Source: Candidatus Absconditabacterales bacterium (GTDB lineage Bacteria > Patescibacteriota > Gracilibacteria > Absconditabacterales > Absconditicoccaceae). From it: a DNA stretch of 41,311 nt. The notes beneath the pieces are model-generated. The model had not been told where the DNA came from. It did not search any database and worked only from the letters and a program-made list of their open reading frames with translations. How positions within the stretch are numbered: position 1 is the first letter of the stretch; every line of letters starts with the position of its first letter. Below, one piece after another: positions 1 through 10,049 of the stretch. The stretch lies in assembly GCA_023228925.1 (NCBI GenBank), contig JALOAF010000007.1, forward strand, positions 1-41,311, given 5' to 3'. The translations under genes and the position numbers were made by a program.

Positions 1-118
1 TTTGTGAGTCAGGACTGATCAAAAGATTGAAGAAAAAAAGTAAGAGAAAAAGGACAAAAAGTCCGATCAAAATCCCCCAAAGCCATTTGCTCAGTTGGAA
101 AAGCTTTGCTTGTTGCAT
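1..118 (-). CDS. N-terminal part of a membrane protein, cut by window edge
   Basis: The reading frame starts at ATG 118-116 and runs off the window. The visible 39 residues are a short polar start (MQQAKLFQLSKW) followed by about 20 strongly hydrophobic residues, so this is a signal anchor or first membrane helix with the N-terminus probably inside. Nothing in the fragment identifies a family. It is divergent from the truncated CNNM gene at 252. The frame stays open upstream to about 232, but no better start was seen. Confidence 0.5.
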   Translation of the reverse strand, partial: MQQAKLFQLSKWLWGILIGLFVLFLLLFFFNLLISPDSQ

Positions 119-192
119 ATCAGTTTCAAAGGATAAAAACACACTCTGAAGATAAAAAAAGTAGCCAGAAATGCAAGTCCTTTTTAATTTGC

Positions 193-220
193 TTGAAATC
201 TGATGTTTCTTTGCTATACT
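193..220 (+). promoter_or_regulatory. Sigma-70-type promoter for the CNNM fragment
   Basis: A -35 TTGAAA (193-198) and a -10 TATACT (215-220) are separated by 16 bases. The -10 ends 31 bases before ATG 252. No Shine-Dalgarno sequence follows. Confidence 0.55.
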
Positions 221-251
221 CTTGTCAAGATTTTATCTTAGTTTATCGTAT

Positions 252-635
252 ATGGATCCCCGATCGTTATTTTTCTTTGCCATTCTCATCTTATTATCAA
301 TGTTTTTCTCTGGAAGTGAGACCGCATTTACCTCACTCCCAATGCATAAAGTCAATGCATTCAAAAAAGAGAAAAAAAACTGAGCTACTGCACTCTACAA
401 ACTCAAACATCACTCAGAAAGGATGCTGATCATGATTTTGATCGGGAATAATATCGTAAATATTGCTGCTGCTTCCCTAGCAACCCTTATTTCTCTGCAA
501 ATCGCGACAACCATCGGCTATCATCAAAATCTAATTGTAACCCTTTCTACCATATTGGTAACAATTTTGATCTTACTTTTTGGAGAGATTTTTCCCAAAA
601 CTTTTGCTTCATTTGGTGGCATAAATGTGGTATAG
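252..635 (+). pseudogene. CNNM/DUF21 membrane domain protein, truncated
   Basis: The 127-residue product matches the start of the CNNM (DUF21) transmembrane domain of the HlyC/CorC family, implicated in divalent-cation transport. It shows GSETAFTSLP near residue 20, an ERMLIMILIGNN segment near residue 56 and GEIFPKTFA near residue 110. One in-frame TGA sits at a glycine-compatible position. Full members continue for about 300 more residues (rest of DUF21, CBS pair, CorC domain). Here the family match stops just after PKTFA and a TAG follows eight codons later. The last codons lie over the end of an opposite-strand S41 peptidase fragment, so this is a broken gene at a rearrangement or assembly junction. 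The fragment looks somewhat richer in G+C than its surroundings. Confidence 0.8.
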
Positions 636-1171
636 GGATCTCAAAGAGCATCTACATATCATTTTATAGCTCCATATCACAATTCTTCATTTTTTATCTC
701 TTTATCAAAAATATAGTTTTCGTTTAACCTATCTATAATATCGTCTAAAATCAATTGAGCTGAGTCCAATCACCTATTTCCCACATATTCTTTTCTAGAA
801 TATTCTATCATATATTTTGTTCGTTCTATATTGATTTCTTTTCATTTTTCATACTGAAATTCTTTTTTTGTTTTTGCTTGTAATAATTTTGCCATATGTT
901 CTTGTTTCAAAATCTTATCCCAAGGTAGTTCCAAACTTAAATTAGGAAAAACATCCAAATATATCCCTTTTTGCAAAGATTGATATAATGGAGTATTTTT
1001 TTTAACATTTTGGTATTTTACATCTATATATTTCCAAGACTCGGGCATATCTTGAGAAATTCCTTCAAAATATACAGTCAAAAACTCTCACATATTCAAA
1101 ACTTTTTCAGCAAAAGAAAAACTAGAAAAAATAAACAAGGATAAAAAAAATCATAAAATTACCTTTTTCAT
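518..1171 (-). pseudogene. S41 C-terminal processing peptidase, N-terminal fragment
   Basis: ATG 1171 begins MKKVILGFFLSLFIFSSFSF, a clear signal peptide, so the protein is exported. After about 150 less conserved residues comes AIKGYVDALGDPYTTFMPP, the hallmark region before the PDZ domain of CtpA/S41 serine peptidases. The PDZ domain and the Ser-Lys catalytic region are absent. Homology ends at the lysine around 602-604 and the frame then runs antisense through the CNNM fragment to a TAG at 518-520. In-frame TGA codons fall on family glycines (for example the glycine of LGDPY). Without the catalytic domain it cannot be an active peptidase. Confidence 0.8.
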
Positions 1172-1299
1172 TTCTATTTTTTAAAAAATTTAAACATTTT
1201 TAGAATACCAATTTACAGTTTTTTTACAAATGAATTTTTTTTATTTAATTAAAAAAAGGCAAACTGTTTACAGCTTACCCCTTTATTTCTAGATTTTTT

Positions 1300-1632
1300 T
1301 TAATTTTTTTCACTATCTTTTTTAAAAGAGCTTTGGTCTATGATTTTTCTTATTACATAATTCCTAGACTTTAACTCTTTTTTTATAAGATCTAAAGTGT
1401 CTGTTTCAAATAAAATTGAGTCTCTTTGAATAAATTCCCATTGTAAAAATGGTATTGTTGGGAATCTTTTTTTTGCTTCTTCTAAAGGCATACATTCTTT
1501 AGAAATAAAGTAATAAGCATTGCAGAAGCATACAACAATTGCTTTTTTTTCTTCTTTTTTTTCCATACTTTTTTTATTTTTGTTAATACTTATTAGACTC
1601 AATAAACATATAAACCCTAAATCCAATTTCAA
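1300..1632 (-). CDS. Hypothetical small protein downstream of murD
   Basis: This 110-residue frame starts at TTG 1632, eight bases after the murD stop, so it probably shares the murD transcript. The first 17 residues are hydrophobic (LDLGFICLLSLI) and could be a short signal or anchor segment; the rest is charged and lysine-rich, with a CFCNAYYF segment. An ATG at 1566 would give an 88-residue cytosolic form. I do not recognise a family. Confidence 0.45.
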   Translation of the reverse strand: MKLDLGFICLLSLISINKNKKSMEKKEEKKAIVVCFCNAYYFISKECMPLEEAKKRFPTIPFLQWEFIQRDSILFETDTLDLIKKELKSRNYVIRKIIDQSSFKKDSEKN

Positions 1633-1640
1633 GTGTATTT

Positions 1641-2894
1641 TTACAAAAAGTCAATTATTTTTAAAAAGCTATTACATCTATCATATACATTTTCAAACAT
1701 ATCAAAACTAGCAGATCATGGAGAAAATAGTATATTTTCAATTTTCAACTCTTTTGCCTTATCAATTGAAAAACTTACAGCTTCGTTTAAAGTTTTAAGT
1801 ATTTTATAGTCAATTCCCTTTTCTTTTAAAATTACTTCAAATTTTTTCGCAGTTTGTCATATCAAACAAGCAAATCCAATCTTTTTCCCCATTTCTCTCC
1901 CCAACCAATTATAATCATCTCATTTGTCATAACCTCCAGCTATCAAAATAACTTTTTTATCAAAACTATTTAATGCTACATTTAGAGCTTGTGAAGAGGT
2001 ACATATTCCATCATCATAAATTTTAATTCCAGAAATGCTTCTCACTAATTTTAATCTATGATCCAGTGGCTCTATATTTCAAGCTATTCCCCAAAAAACT
2101 TTTTCATTCCATTCCAGTTTATGATCTTCAAAATATCTATTTGTTATTTTGTAAACAGCATTCCAGTTTCATTGATTATGCTTACCCAAAAACTTTGTTT
2201 TTTCCAAATCAAAAACTTGCTGGAATTTTTCTATTTCAGCTTTTGTTGTTTTGTTATTATTATAAAGCTCAAGACTATTTTTATCCATTACAACATAGTT
2301 TTTTGTATAATCTATAATTTTAAACTTACTATCAAAATATTCTTGTAAATCCTTGTGCCAATCCAAATGATCGGTTCCCAAATTTGTCAAAATACTATAA
2401 TCAAAGTCAAAGTTATTCAACTTATATAACATAAAAGACGATACTTCAAGTATAATTAAATGCTTTTCTTTTTTTTCTCAATCAATTATTTCAATCAAGC
2501 TTTCTGATAGGGGAGTACCAAAATTACCAGACAAATAAACTTTTGTTTTTATCTCCAGTTTTTTAAAAATTCACCTAAATAAATTATACAGAATATGTAC
2601 AGAGCTAGATTTTCCATTTGTTCCTGTTACTCCAATGATTTCTAACTTATCTTTCAGTTTTAAATCCTTTATTATATCTCATAAAAAATTTAATTCAGAA
2701 AAAACTTTGTTTTTATAATTCAAATATAATTTATGGTTTTGTTTGATTCAAGGAGATACAATAATTTTTTCTGATTTTAACAAAACATCATCATTTCGAT
2801 CTTGATCATCCATAATAATGTTTTCAATATTTAATTTGTCCAATAGTTTTTTCAAACCACCTCCAACCTTTCATTTTCCAAAGATAACAAACAT
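1641..2894 (-). CDS. murD: UDP-N-acetylmuramoyl-L-alanine:D-glutamate ligase
   Basis: MurD adds D-glutamate to UDP-MurNAc-L-Ala in the cytoplasmic stage of peptidoglycan synthesis. The 417-residue product, close to the usual 430-450, has an N-terminal nucleotide-binding domain starting MFVIFGKGKVGGG, the ATP loop GVTGTNGKSS (about residue 100), the central SSFMLYKLNNFDFDYSILTN and NLGTDHLDWH segments, HKLEW-HRLK further on and the C-terminal IAGGYDKGDDYNWL and LFSPGSASFDMF regions. Several of these glycines are TGA. The start at 2894 gives a complete first strand. MurI, which makes D-glutamate, is encoded nearby in divergent orientation, which fits a shared pathway. Confidence 0.95.
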
Positions 2895-2992
2895 GTCTAA
2901 ATTTTTAAATTAAAAGTTTTTCAGCAATATTTTTTTTGAAATTATTACTATTATTTTTGTTCTTTTGTCATCTCGAGTGAATATTGTTCTTT

Positions 2993-3076
2993 TGTCATCT
3001 CGAGTGAATATTGTTGCGAGAGATCTAATAGTATTAAAGTAAGATTTCTCGCAAGCTAGAGCACTTCGAAATGACA
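2993..3076. repeat. 84-bp palindromic interspersed repeat, copy 1
   Basis: The left end TGTCATCTCGAGTG and right end CACTTCGAAATGACA form an imperfect terminal inverted repeat, with an inner pair GCGAGAGATCT / AGATTTCTCGC. The same unit occurs at 3141, 11786 and 11878, so this is a dispersed family. It lacks any reading frame. Confidence 0.85.
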
Positions 3077-3082
3077 GTAGAT

Positions 3083-3109
3083 GGGTTCTTCGCTACGCTC
3101 AGAATGACG
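3083..3109. repeat. Short TTCTTCGCTACGCTCAGAATGAC element
   Basis: GGTTCTTCGCTACGCTCAGA followed by ATGACG directly follows repeat copy 1. A second copy with one change (TATGCTC) follows repeat copy 2 at 3231-3256. The pairing of long and short elements suggests they were duplicated together as one composite unit of about 115 bp. Confidence 0.7.
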
Positions 3110-3140
3110 AATTGTTCGCTCAGAATGACGGACTGTGTTT

Positions 3141-3223
3141 TGTCATCTGGAGTGAATATTGTTGCGAGAGATCTAAAGTATTAAAATAAGATTCCTCACA
3201 AGCTAGAACATTTCGGAATGACA
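3141..3223. repeat. 83-bp palindromic interspersed repeat, copy 2
   Basis: Same unit as 2993-3076 with scattered substitutions: left end TGTCATCTGGAGTG, inner GCGAGAGATCT / AGATTCCTCAC, right end TTTCGGAATGACA. Substitutions in both arms partly weaken the pairing. Confidence 0.8.
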
Positions 3224-3424
3224 GTAGATGGATTCTTCGCTATGCTCAGAATGACAGAATGTATGTAAATGGATTGTTCACAACAAGGATACTTCGAAAT
3301 AACAGTTTATTATTGTTGCAAGAGTTCTAATCATAAATTTCTTACAAGACTTTAGTTCCAAAACAACAAACTTTTTCTCATCATAAAATATTCATAAAAA
3401 ACACTATAATAAAAAAAAGTTTTA

Positions 3425-3452
3425 TTGCAAAAGAAACAATTAATTATATATT
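3425..3452 (+). promoter_or_regulatory. Putative murI promoter
   Basis: TTGCAA (3425-3430) and TATATT (3447-3452) with a 16-base spacer; the -10 ends 37 bases before ATG 3490, the same distance as at the stronger promoters in this window. Confidence 0.5.
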
Positions 3453-3489
3453 ATTTTTGAAAATAGTTTTTATTGTTTTTTTTAAAATA

Positions 3490-4290
3490 ATGGGAAAGAT
3501 AGGTTTTTTTGATAGTGGGTTTGGCTGACTGCAGACTATGAAATATTTTCATAATTTATATCCACAATATGATTATATTTTTTTAGCAGACAACAAAAAT
3601 TGTCCTTTTTGAAACAAAGCTTGAGAGGAAATACAAAAAATTACATTTGATGCACTCAATTGGTTTTTTGATAATTGAGTAGAAATAGCCATCATAGCTT
3701 GCAATACAGCTGCAGCTTATTCTATCAGAAAACGACAAAACTTATATCCAAACAAAAAAACTCTATCAATCACAATTCCTTGAGTAGAGGAAATTATTTT
3801 ATCTGAAAATGCTTGATTATCTATTTGAATAATGGCAACTCAAGCTACAATTACATCTGATATATACAATGATTTATATTATAGATTTTGATGAAAACAA
3901 AAACCAGACTTTCATTTTATAATGGCTCCAAAATTGGTAGACATGGTAGAATCTTGAGCAAAAGAATCAGAAATTCTTGGGGAAGTAAAAAAATATTTAA
4001 ACATGTTCCCAAAAGACTTGCAGACATTAGTTTTGGGTTGTACTCATTTTTCTGTTTACAAAGATTATTTTTCCAAACTTTTTTCATGAAAAATAATAGA
4101 TCCATCTTTAAATTCAGCAGTTAAATTTACTGAATATCTCCAAAAGCATCCAGAAATTGAATCTAAGCTAAAAAAAGACTGAAAAACAGATTTTTATACG
4201 ACTTGAGATACAGGAGTGTTTGATGAAATTTGAGCAAAAATATGGTGAGATAAAATAGTTTCAAAGTTTATAAAGTTGGAAAGTTCATAA
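3490..4290 (+). CDS. murI: Glutamate racemase
   Basis: MurI interconverts L- and D-glutamate, supplying D-Glu to MurD for peptidoglycan. The 266-residue product starts MGKIGFFDSGFGGLQT with the family DSGFGG motif, carries the first catalytic cysteine in ACNTAA (Cys71) and the second in LGCTHF (Cys184), and ends TTGDTG...KLESS. Length matches the family. At least ten glycines are encoded by TGA, including one in DSGFGG, so a standard-code reading shatters the gene. It stands alone between the repeat region and the convergent glycosyltransferase gene. Confidence 0.95.
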
Positions 4291-4392
4291 AAAATATAAT
4301 AGCATATAATTTACAACAAATAATTCATATCTATTTTATCATTTTCTTGTAAAAAAAGGAATTTCTATTATTTATTTTATAATTTTTTATTG

Positions 4393-5499
4393 TTATCAAT
4401 ATAATTTTTCTATTTTTTTTACAGAATCATCTCGGCTAAATTTTTTCTCAGCTATATTTTCAAAATTTCATTTAAGTACATCTTTACAAGCAAAAACAAT
4501 TCATTCTTTATCAGCCGCTTTTATAAATTTTACTTTACCATAAACAACCTCAGGAATTGCACTAGTTTTGGTAGTAATAAGTGTTTTTTTCATAGCAACA
4601 GACTCACTATGAACACTACCAAATCATTCAGAAATTGATGGTGCTATTACACAATTAGCAGAAGCTACTAATTTTCTTAAATTTTCTTTGCTAAAACCAT
4701 TAAAAATTTGTAGATTATCTGCTTCAATCTTTTTTAGTTTCTCCAAAATTTGTTTTGTTCTTTTAGATTCGATAATATTAAAAACCATAATCACATTTTC
4801 TAGTTTCAAAATTTCTGGTAACGCTTGTATTAAATAGTCTATCCCTTTTGATTTTCCTGCATGTCAAAAATACAAAAACACAAATTTATCATCTTGCTGA
4901 TATTTTTTTCTCCATTCAAATATTTCTTTATTAGAAACATTGCTTGGATTCCAAAATTCTGTATCCAGTCCATTATAAATAACTTTTATTTTATTATTCT
5001 GTATTCAATAGTATTTTTTTACTTCATTTGCTGTATTTTGAGAAACACAATGAAAAGTGTCAAACTTAAACTTAAATATAATCCATTCAAACAATCTATA
5101 AATCATTCCAACAAAAAATCATTTATACTTAAATCGTAAATTCCCAAAAACTTCATGCACAGTTAATATAACTTTTTTGTTAAATTTTTTTCACAATATA
5201 CTAGCAGGAATAGCTCCTCAATATGTGCTTGCATGAATTATATCAATATTATGTTTTCTCAAAATATGTTTTCATAGTTTTATGGCGGCTAACATAAATG
5301 ACAACCTAGATTTTCATGTTCTATAAATTTCCATTCAATTTGTTATTTCATATTCTTTCAGTTTTTTATCATAACGACTAGTCAAAACAATTATTTTGTA
5401 TCATTTTTTTTCTAATCTCAAAATTATGTTTTCAAAAACATTTTCCACTCATCATCTGTGTGGTAAATAATAATCTAAAACAAATAAAACTGTTTTCAT
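4393..5499 (-). CDS. GT4-family glycosyltransferase
   Basis: The 368-residue product has the two-Rossmann GT-B layout. It starts MKTVLFVLDYYLPHRGGVEN, where P-x-x-GG-x-E is the acceptor-side loop of GT4 enzymes. Near residue 200 it has VIYNGLDTEFW and then FLYFGHAGKSKGIDYLIQA, the start of the sugar-nucleotide domain. The C-terminal donor-binding motif is PSISEGFGSVHSESVAMKK, the GT4 E-x7-E signature. No membrane helices are seen, so it is probably cytosolic or peripheral, building a surface glycan or glycolipid. The sugar and acceptor cannot be told from sequence. Confidence 0.9.
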
Positions 5500-5630
5500 T
5501 TTTACAATACTATTAAAATACAATAATATATATTTTAATTTTACAAAACTTCAACTTGTTTTTGTTTCTACTTATATCTGTCTTTATATATAAAAACTTA
5601 GTTTATTTTTATCAATATTCACTTTTTAGA

Positions 5631-5678
5631 TAAAAAAGTCCTCCAAAATTTGACAAATTTTTGATTTTCCATTATAAT
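5631..5678 (+). promoter_or_regulatory. Consensus promoter with 27-bp box shared with the 29013 operon
   Basis: A perfect TTGACA (5650-5655), 17-base spacer and perfect TATAAT (5673-5678) lie 36 bases before ATG 5715. The 27 bases 5631-5657, beginning TAAAAAAGTCCTCC and ending in the -35, are identical to 28928-28954 upstream of the accessory cluster. A related block is at 12481-12506. Confidence 0.85.
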
Positions 5679-5714
5679 GGTATTAGTGATATTTTAAAAC
5701 TCTAATAGCTTACA

Positions 5715-7316
5715 ATGGAAAGACATATATACAAGCACATTAAATCAAGTAAAATATACTCAAGGATAAAATCAATAAATCAAGAATTCATTTATTTGTG
5801 AGAATTGATTTTGGTTTGAGCTTTGTGATTTGCAGGGCTTATGATGGCTGGAACCACAAACTTGCCAAACAACAATTCTTTTGCTTATCCATTAAAACAA
5901 GTTTCTACACTTGAATGTAGAACTTTATATTGGAACGACATGCCAGATTCTTGTAAAATTGATCTACCAATAATTCGCTGAGCAAATTATTCTGCTTATC
6001 AAGATATAAAACTTTATAGAGATATATATACAGTTTTGCGAGCAGCTCCTTATTCAGATTCTTGGAATCAAAAAATATGAGCACATGAGTGATTGGACAT
6101 AGCTACAGCTCGTGGAACTCCATTATATTCTATATGAGATGGAGAAGTTTTTTCTGCTTGACGAAATTCAGCTTACGGAAATTTAGTGAGAATCAAATAT
6201 ATTTATAAATGAGAAATAGTATACGCAGTTTATGCTCATATGGATACAATTAATGTAAAAGAGTGAGACAAAGTTAGTAGATGACAAAAAATATGAACAG
6301 TGTGAAATACTTGAAACACTTCATGAGCTTTATGATGATATCATGTCCATTTTGAATTAACAAAAGATAATTTTGGTAGACCAGCTTATGCTTATACAAA
6401 CTGTCCTGATTTAAGTAAATGACATTACTATATTATTCAAAACTGATTATGTAGAAATGAATTGATGACATATCAGTACGATCCAATTAAAATATTTGAA
6501 GCAGGTTCTACTTATAAGCCTCCTGTAGAAAATAAACCAGTAGAAGAAAAACCACTAGAAAATGATGAATGAAATGATAACTCAAACTCTTGAGAAGTTT
6601 CAACTCCATCAACTGAAAATAATTCGTCAAACAACAGTTCATCAAACAACAGTTCATCAAATAACAGTTCATCAAATAACAGTTCATCAAATAACAGTTC
6701 ATCAAATAACAGTTCATCAAACAACAGTTCGTCAAACAACAGTTCGTCAAACAACAGTTCGTCAAACAACAGTTCGTCAAACAACAGTTCATCAAATAAT
6801 AATTCATCAAACAACAATTCCTCAAGCAACAATGGAAATCACAGTTCTCCATCAATAAATAATGAAAAACCAAATAATAACTCAAATCCCACAGAAAATA
6901 ACAAAGCAAATGAATCAGAAAATATTGAGATAGAAAAAGATCCTTTGTTGATAGATTTAGATTTTACATGATTAAGAGATTTAGCAGAACACTTTTCTCG
7001 TTTGTGGGATGTAGAAATGAAAACAGAGCTCAAAAAAAGATCTCTTAGACTAGGTGAAACTATTACATTAGATGTTGAAATATTCAAAAAATGAAAAAAT
7101 TTGGACAGAGTTTGAAATTATTTTAATTGAGTATTAAATGTTCCTTTTGTTTTTGTTCTTAGTAATGATAGTGCATCTACCAACATCAACTCATTACAGC
7201 TGATTACAAAATGAAAAGCAAAAGTAGAAATCACTTGAAATAAAATATGAAAATCTAGTCTAATAATAGAATTAGCTAATAAAAAAATAGGACATTTGGA
7301 TATAGAAGTAAAGTAA
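5715..7316 (+). CDS. Secreted M23 metallopeptidase with Ser/Asn repeat linker
   Basis: This 533-residue protein has a membrane segment at about residues 28-46 (signal or anchor). An M23 (LytM-type) peptidoglycan endopeptidase domain follows at about 110-225. Its zinc ligands are all present: His124 and Asp128 in HEGLD, His175 in YAHM, His210 and His212 in HVHFE. A proline/glutamate stretch leads into about 14 copies of a five-residue NNSSS-like repeat (about residues 302-373), probably an extended wall-spanning linker. The C-terminal 130 residues look beta-rich (KKRSLRLGETITLDVEIFKK), perhaps a cell-surface or Ig-like domain. It likely cuts peptide crosslinks in its own or another cell's wall. 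Its promoter block is shared with the 29013 cluster. Confidence 0.92.
6618..6833 (+). repeat. 15-bp tandem repeat coding NNSSS linker
   Basis: About 14 units of AACAACAGTTCATCA-like sequence in frame within the M23 gene. Variation is mainly at third positions (AAC/AAT, TCA/TCG), and blocks of identical variants sit side by side, which suggests repeated slippage or unequal exchange. Copy number is likely to vary between strains. Confidence 0.95.
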
Positions 7317-7390
7317 TTTGTATGAAATAACTTAGTCTATTTAGCATAATGAGGATCTAAAATATTTGAAAAGTAAAAAAAACTAATATA

Positions 7391-7423
7391 AAAAAGTCTT
7401 CGTAAGTAGTACGAAGACTCTTT
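7391..7423. terminator. Bidirectional terminator between M23 gene and recA
   Basis: AAAGTCTTCGTA / TACGAAGACTCTTT forms a long stem around AGTAG, flanked by A and T runs, serving the two convergent genes. Confidence 0.85.
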
Positions 7424-7439
7424 GTTTTGTATTTTTATT

Positions 7440-8492
<1,053 letters not shown>

Positions 8493-8698
8493 TTTATATT
8501 CGTTACGATTAAAACTAGTTTGTAGTGTGCAGTTGATGATTTACAATTAGCATTTATTAATTGTTATTTCATCAATTTACTACCTTATGAATCTTATTTT
8601 TTATAACTTTAAGATTTCATCACTTTTCTTATTTTTCACAAACACCAAAGCCACGAATGCTTTAATTTAGTTGAAAGTTTATATGATTTTACAAACTT

Positions 8699-9091
8699 TT
8701 ATTGTTTACTACTTTCTACGGTTTGTTCAACCTCATTTCTTTTTTTGATTTTGGATACAAGACTATAAATCATTTTATTTAGATTTATACACTCTTCCAA
8801 AATGCTGTTTGCCACTTCAGGTGACATATATCACAAATCTTTTCATAGACTTATCATATTTAATACTTTATTGTTGTATGATGTTGCAATTAAATATAAT
8901 TTGATTTTGGCATCATCATATCGTTTTTCATATCATTGTGATATATAATCCATCACTGATATAGAAGCTCTTTGGACTTGTGACTTAAATCACCAATCAT
9001 CATCTGGTTTTAATTTTCTTTGGATATTCAAAGTAATTTCTTTTGCTTTTTGTCGCACCAATAATTTTTCAAATTTCAAATTCATTTTCAT
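8699..9091 (-). CDS. Four-helix bundle protein, S23/IVP family
   Basis: The 130-residue product starts MKMNLKFEKLLVRQKAKEIT and contains RASISVMDYISQGYEKR, the pattern of the four-helix bundle proteins first found inside 23S rRNA intervening sequences (S23/IVP family). Those pack as pentamers and their role is not settled. This copy is a free-standing gene between recA and the lexA-like gene, with no rRNA in the window. Two start codons (9091 and 9085) are in frame and either would serve. Confidence 0.75.
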
Positions 9092-9226
9092 ATAATATAT
9101 AGATGTAAAAGAGCATTCCATTGTCTGTTTGTTTGACAGAGTGGCTTCGTAGATGTTTGTTCGTCTAAATATTTAATCAAAAAAAACAAAAAATCAAGAC
9201 TTTTTTTAGTAGGTCAGAACTGGCGA

Positions 9227-9297
9227 GTCAAAAAATGTCAAAAAATCACTTGATTTTGTCAAAAAAGATTTGACTTTGTCAAAGAAATTTTTATACT
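9227..9297 (+). promoter_or_regulatory. Promoter and phased operator half-sites for the LexA-like gene
   Basis: A promoter is formed by TTGACT (9270-9275), 16 bases and TATACT (9292-9297). The half-site GTCAAA starts at 9227, 9237, 9258 and 9278, spaced 10, 21 and 20 bases, about whole helical turns. The last two form dyads: TTGATTTTGTCAA (9250-9262) and the perfect TTTGACTTTGTCAAA (9269-9283), the latter over the -35. This is where an autoregulating repressor would bind. Confidence 0.7.
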
Positions 9298-9354
9298 GGA
9301 ATTAGAATAGAGTTTACAAACTTTATTTACATTTAACTTCTAACTAAACTTATC

Positions 9355-9981
9355 ATGGCTAGAAAACGCGAATTATTGGACGATGTGCAAAGAGCTTTGA
9401 TTGCTTTTTTCAAAAAAAACACTTCAGAAGAATGAGTTACTCTTAGAGAGATAGCAGCAGCTATTTGAGTTAACCATCCACAAACAGTTTTAAACAAACT
9501 AAATCAATTAGTTTTGAAATGATATTTTATCAAAGATAACAATTGATATAGACTTGTCAGGGAAAGCGTCCAAAGTAAATTTGATGATATTATACAAATC
9601 CCAGTATTTGGTTTTGCACAATGTGGAAACAAATGAAAAGCTGTCATAGATGACTATTCTCAAGAAAAAATTCCAGTGACACTTGCTTTTATAGGCACTA
9701 GCGATGTACAAAATTGTTTTTTTGTTAGGGCAAAGTGAAATAGTATGGAGCCAAAAATTCAAGATGGAGATTTAGTGCTTATCCGTCAACAAGCAAACTA
9801 TGATCCAAATGATTTTGTATTTATAGTACACAATGAGCTTCCAAAATTAAAAAAAATAATAAAAGAAGAAAATAGTTTTTATTTAGAATCTGTTAATAGA
9901 TTTTTTGATAAAGTAGAACTATCAAAGTATGATGAAAGTAAAATAATTTGAGTAGTAAAAAAAATTATTAAAAGCGTATAA
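9355..9981 (+). CDS. lexA: LexA/CI-like self-cleaving transcriptional repressor
   Basis: The 208-residue product has an N-terminal winged-helix region (VTLREIAAAIGVNHPQTVLN, about residues 27-47) and a C-terminal S24 peptidase domain. The scissile site appears to be Cys90-Gly91 in FAQCGNKG, as in UmuD rather than the Ala-Gly of classic LexA. The nucleophile is Ser130 in AKGNSMEP (glycine encoded by TGA), and the general base is Lys166 or Lys164 in PKLKKI. RecA-stimulated autocleavage would lift repression of DNA-damage genes. The phased operator directly upstream suggests autoregulation. The N-terminal domain differs enough from classic LexA that a phage-like or specialised repressor is possible, but the position by recA favours the SOS role. 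Confidence 0.85.
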
Positions 9982-9998
9982 TAACAAAATCATTTATT

Positions 9999-10027
9999 AA
10001 AAAAAACCTCAATCAGAGGTTTTTTTT
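9999..10027. terminator. Bidirectional terminator after the lexA-like gene
   Basis: AAAAAACCTC AATCA GAGGTTTTTT: a five-pair core stem extended by A/T pairs, between the convergent genes ending at 9981 and 10050. Confidence 0.8.
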
Positions 10028-10049
10028 ATGTTTTTAAAATATTTAACTT

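Larger units (their letters stand above)
2895..3489. repeat. Intergenic region filled with palindromic repeat elements
   Basis: No gene is visible in these 595 bases. They hold a partial unit near 2964-2990, two full inverted-repeat units (2993-3076 and 3141-3223), two short units ending AGAATGACG/AGAATGACA (3083-3109, 3231-3256) and a decayed copy around 3290-3355. The right end carries the murI promoter. The elements are noticeably richer in G+C than the surroundings. Confidence 0.75.

Noticed and set aside
3888..4124. Plus-strand 78-aa frame inside murI
   Set aside because: It is in another frame of the murI coding sequence and shows no family match.
3490..4290. Gene fragmentation by many in-frame TGA codons, suggesting pseudogenes across the window
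   Set aside because: The TGA codons fall on conserved glycines in intact families, so recoding explains them.
6618..6833. CRISPR-like regular repetition
   Set aside because: Units are contiguous 15-bp tandem repeats without spacers and are in frame inside a gene; no cas genes in the window.
6508..6909. Minus-strand and plus-strand open frames with repeats such as CCLMNCCLMN and HQTTVHQ over the M23 linker
   Set aside because: They are by-products of the 15-bp tandem repeat being open in all frames; the plus-strand M23 frame explains the DNA.
8699..9091. 23S rRNA intervening sequence
   Set aside because: The encoded protein is S23-like, but no rRNA sequence flanks it.
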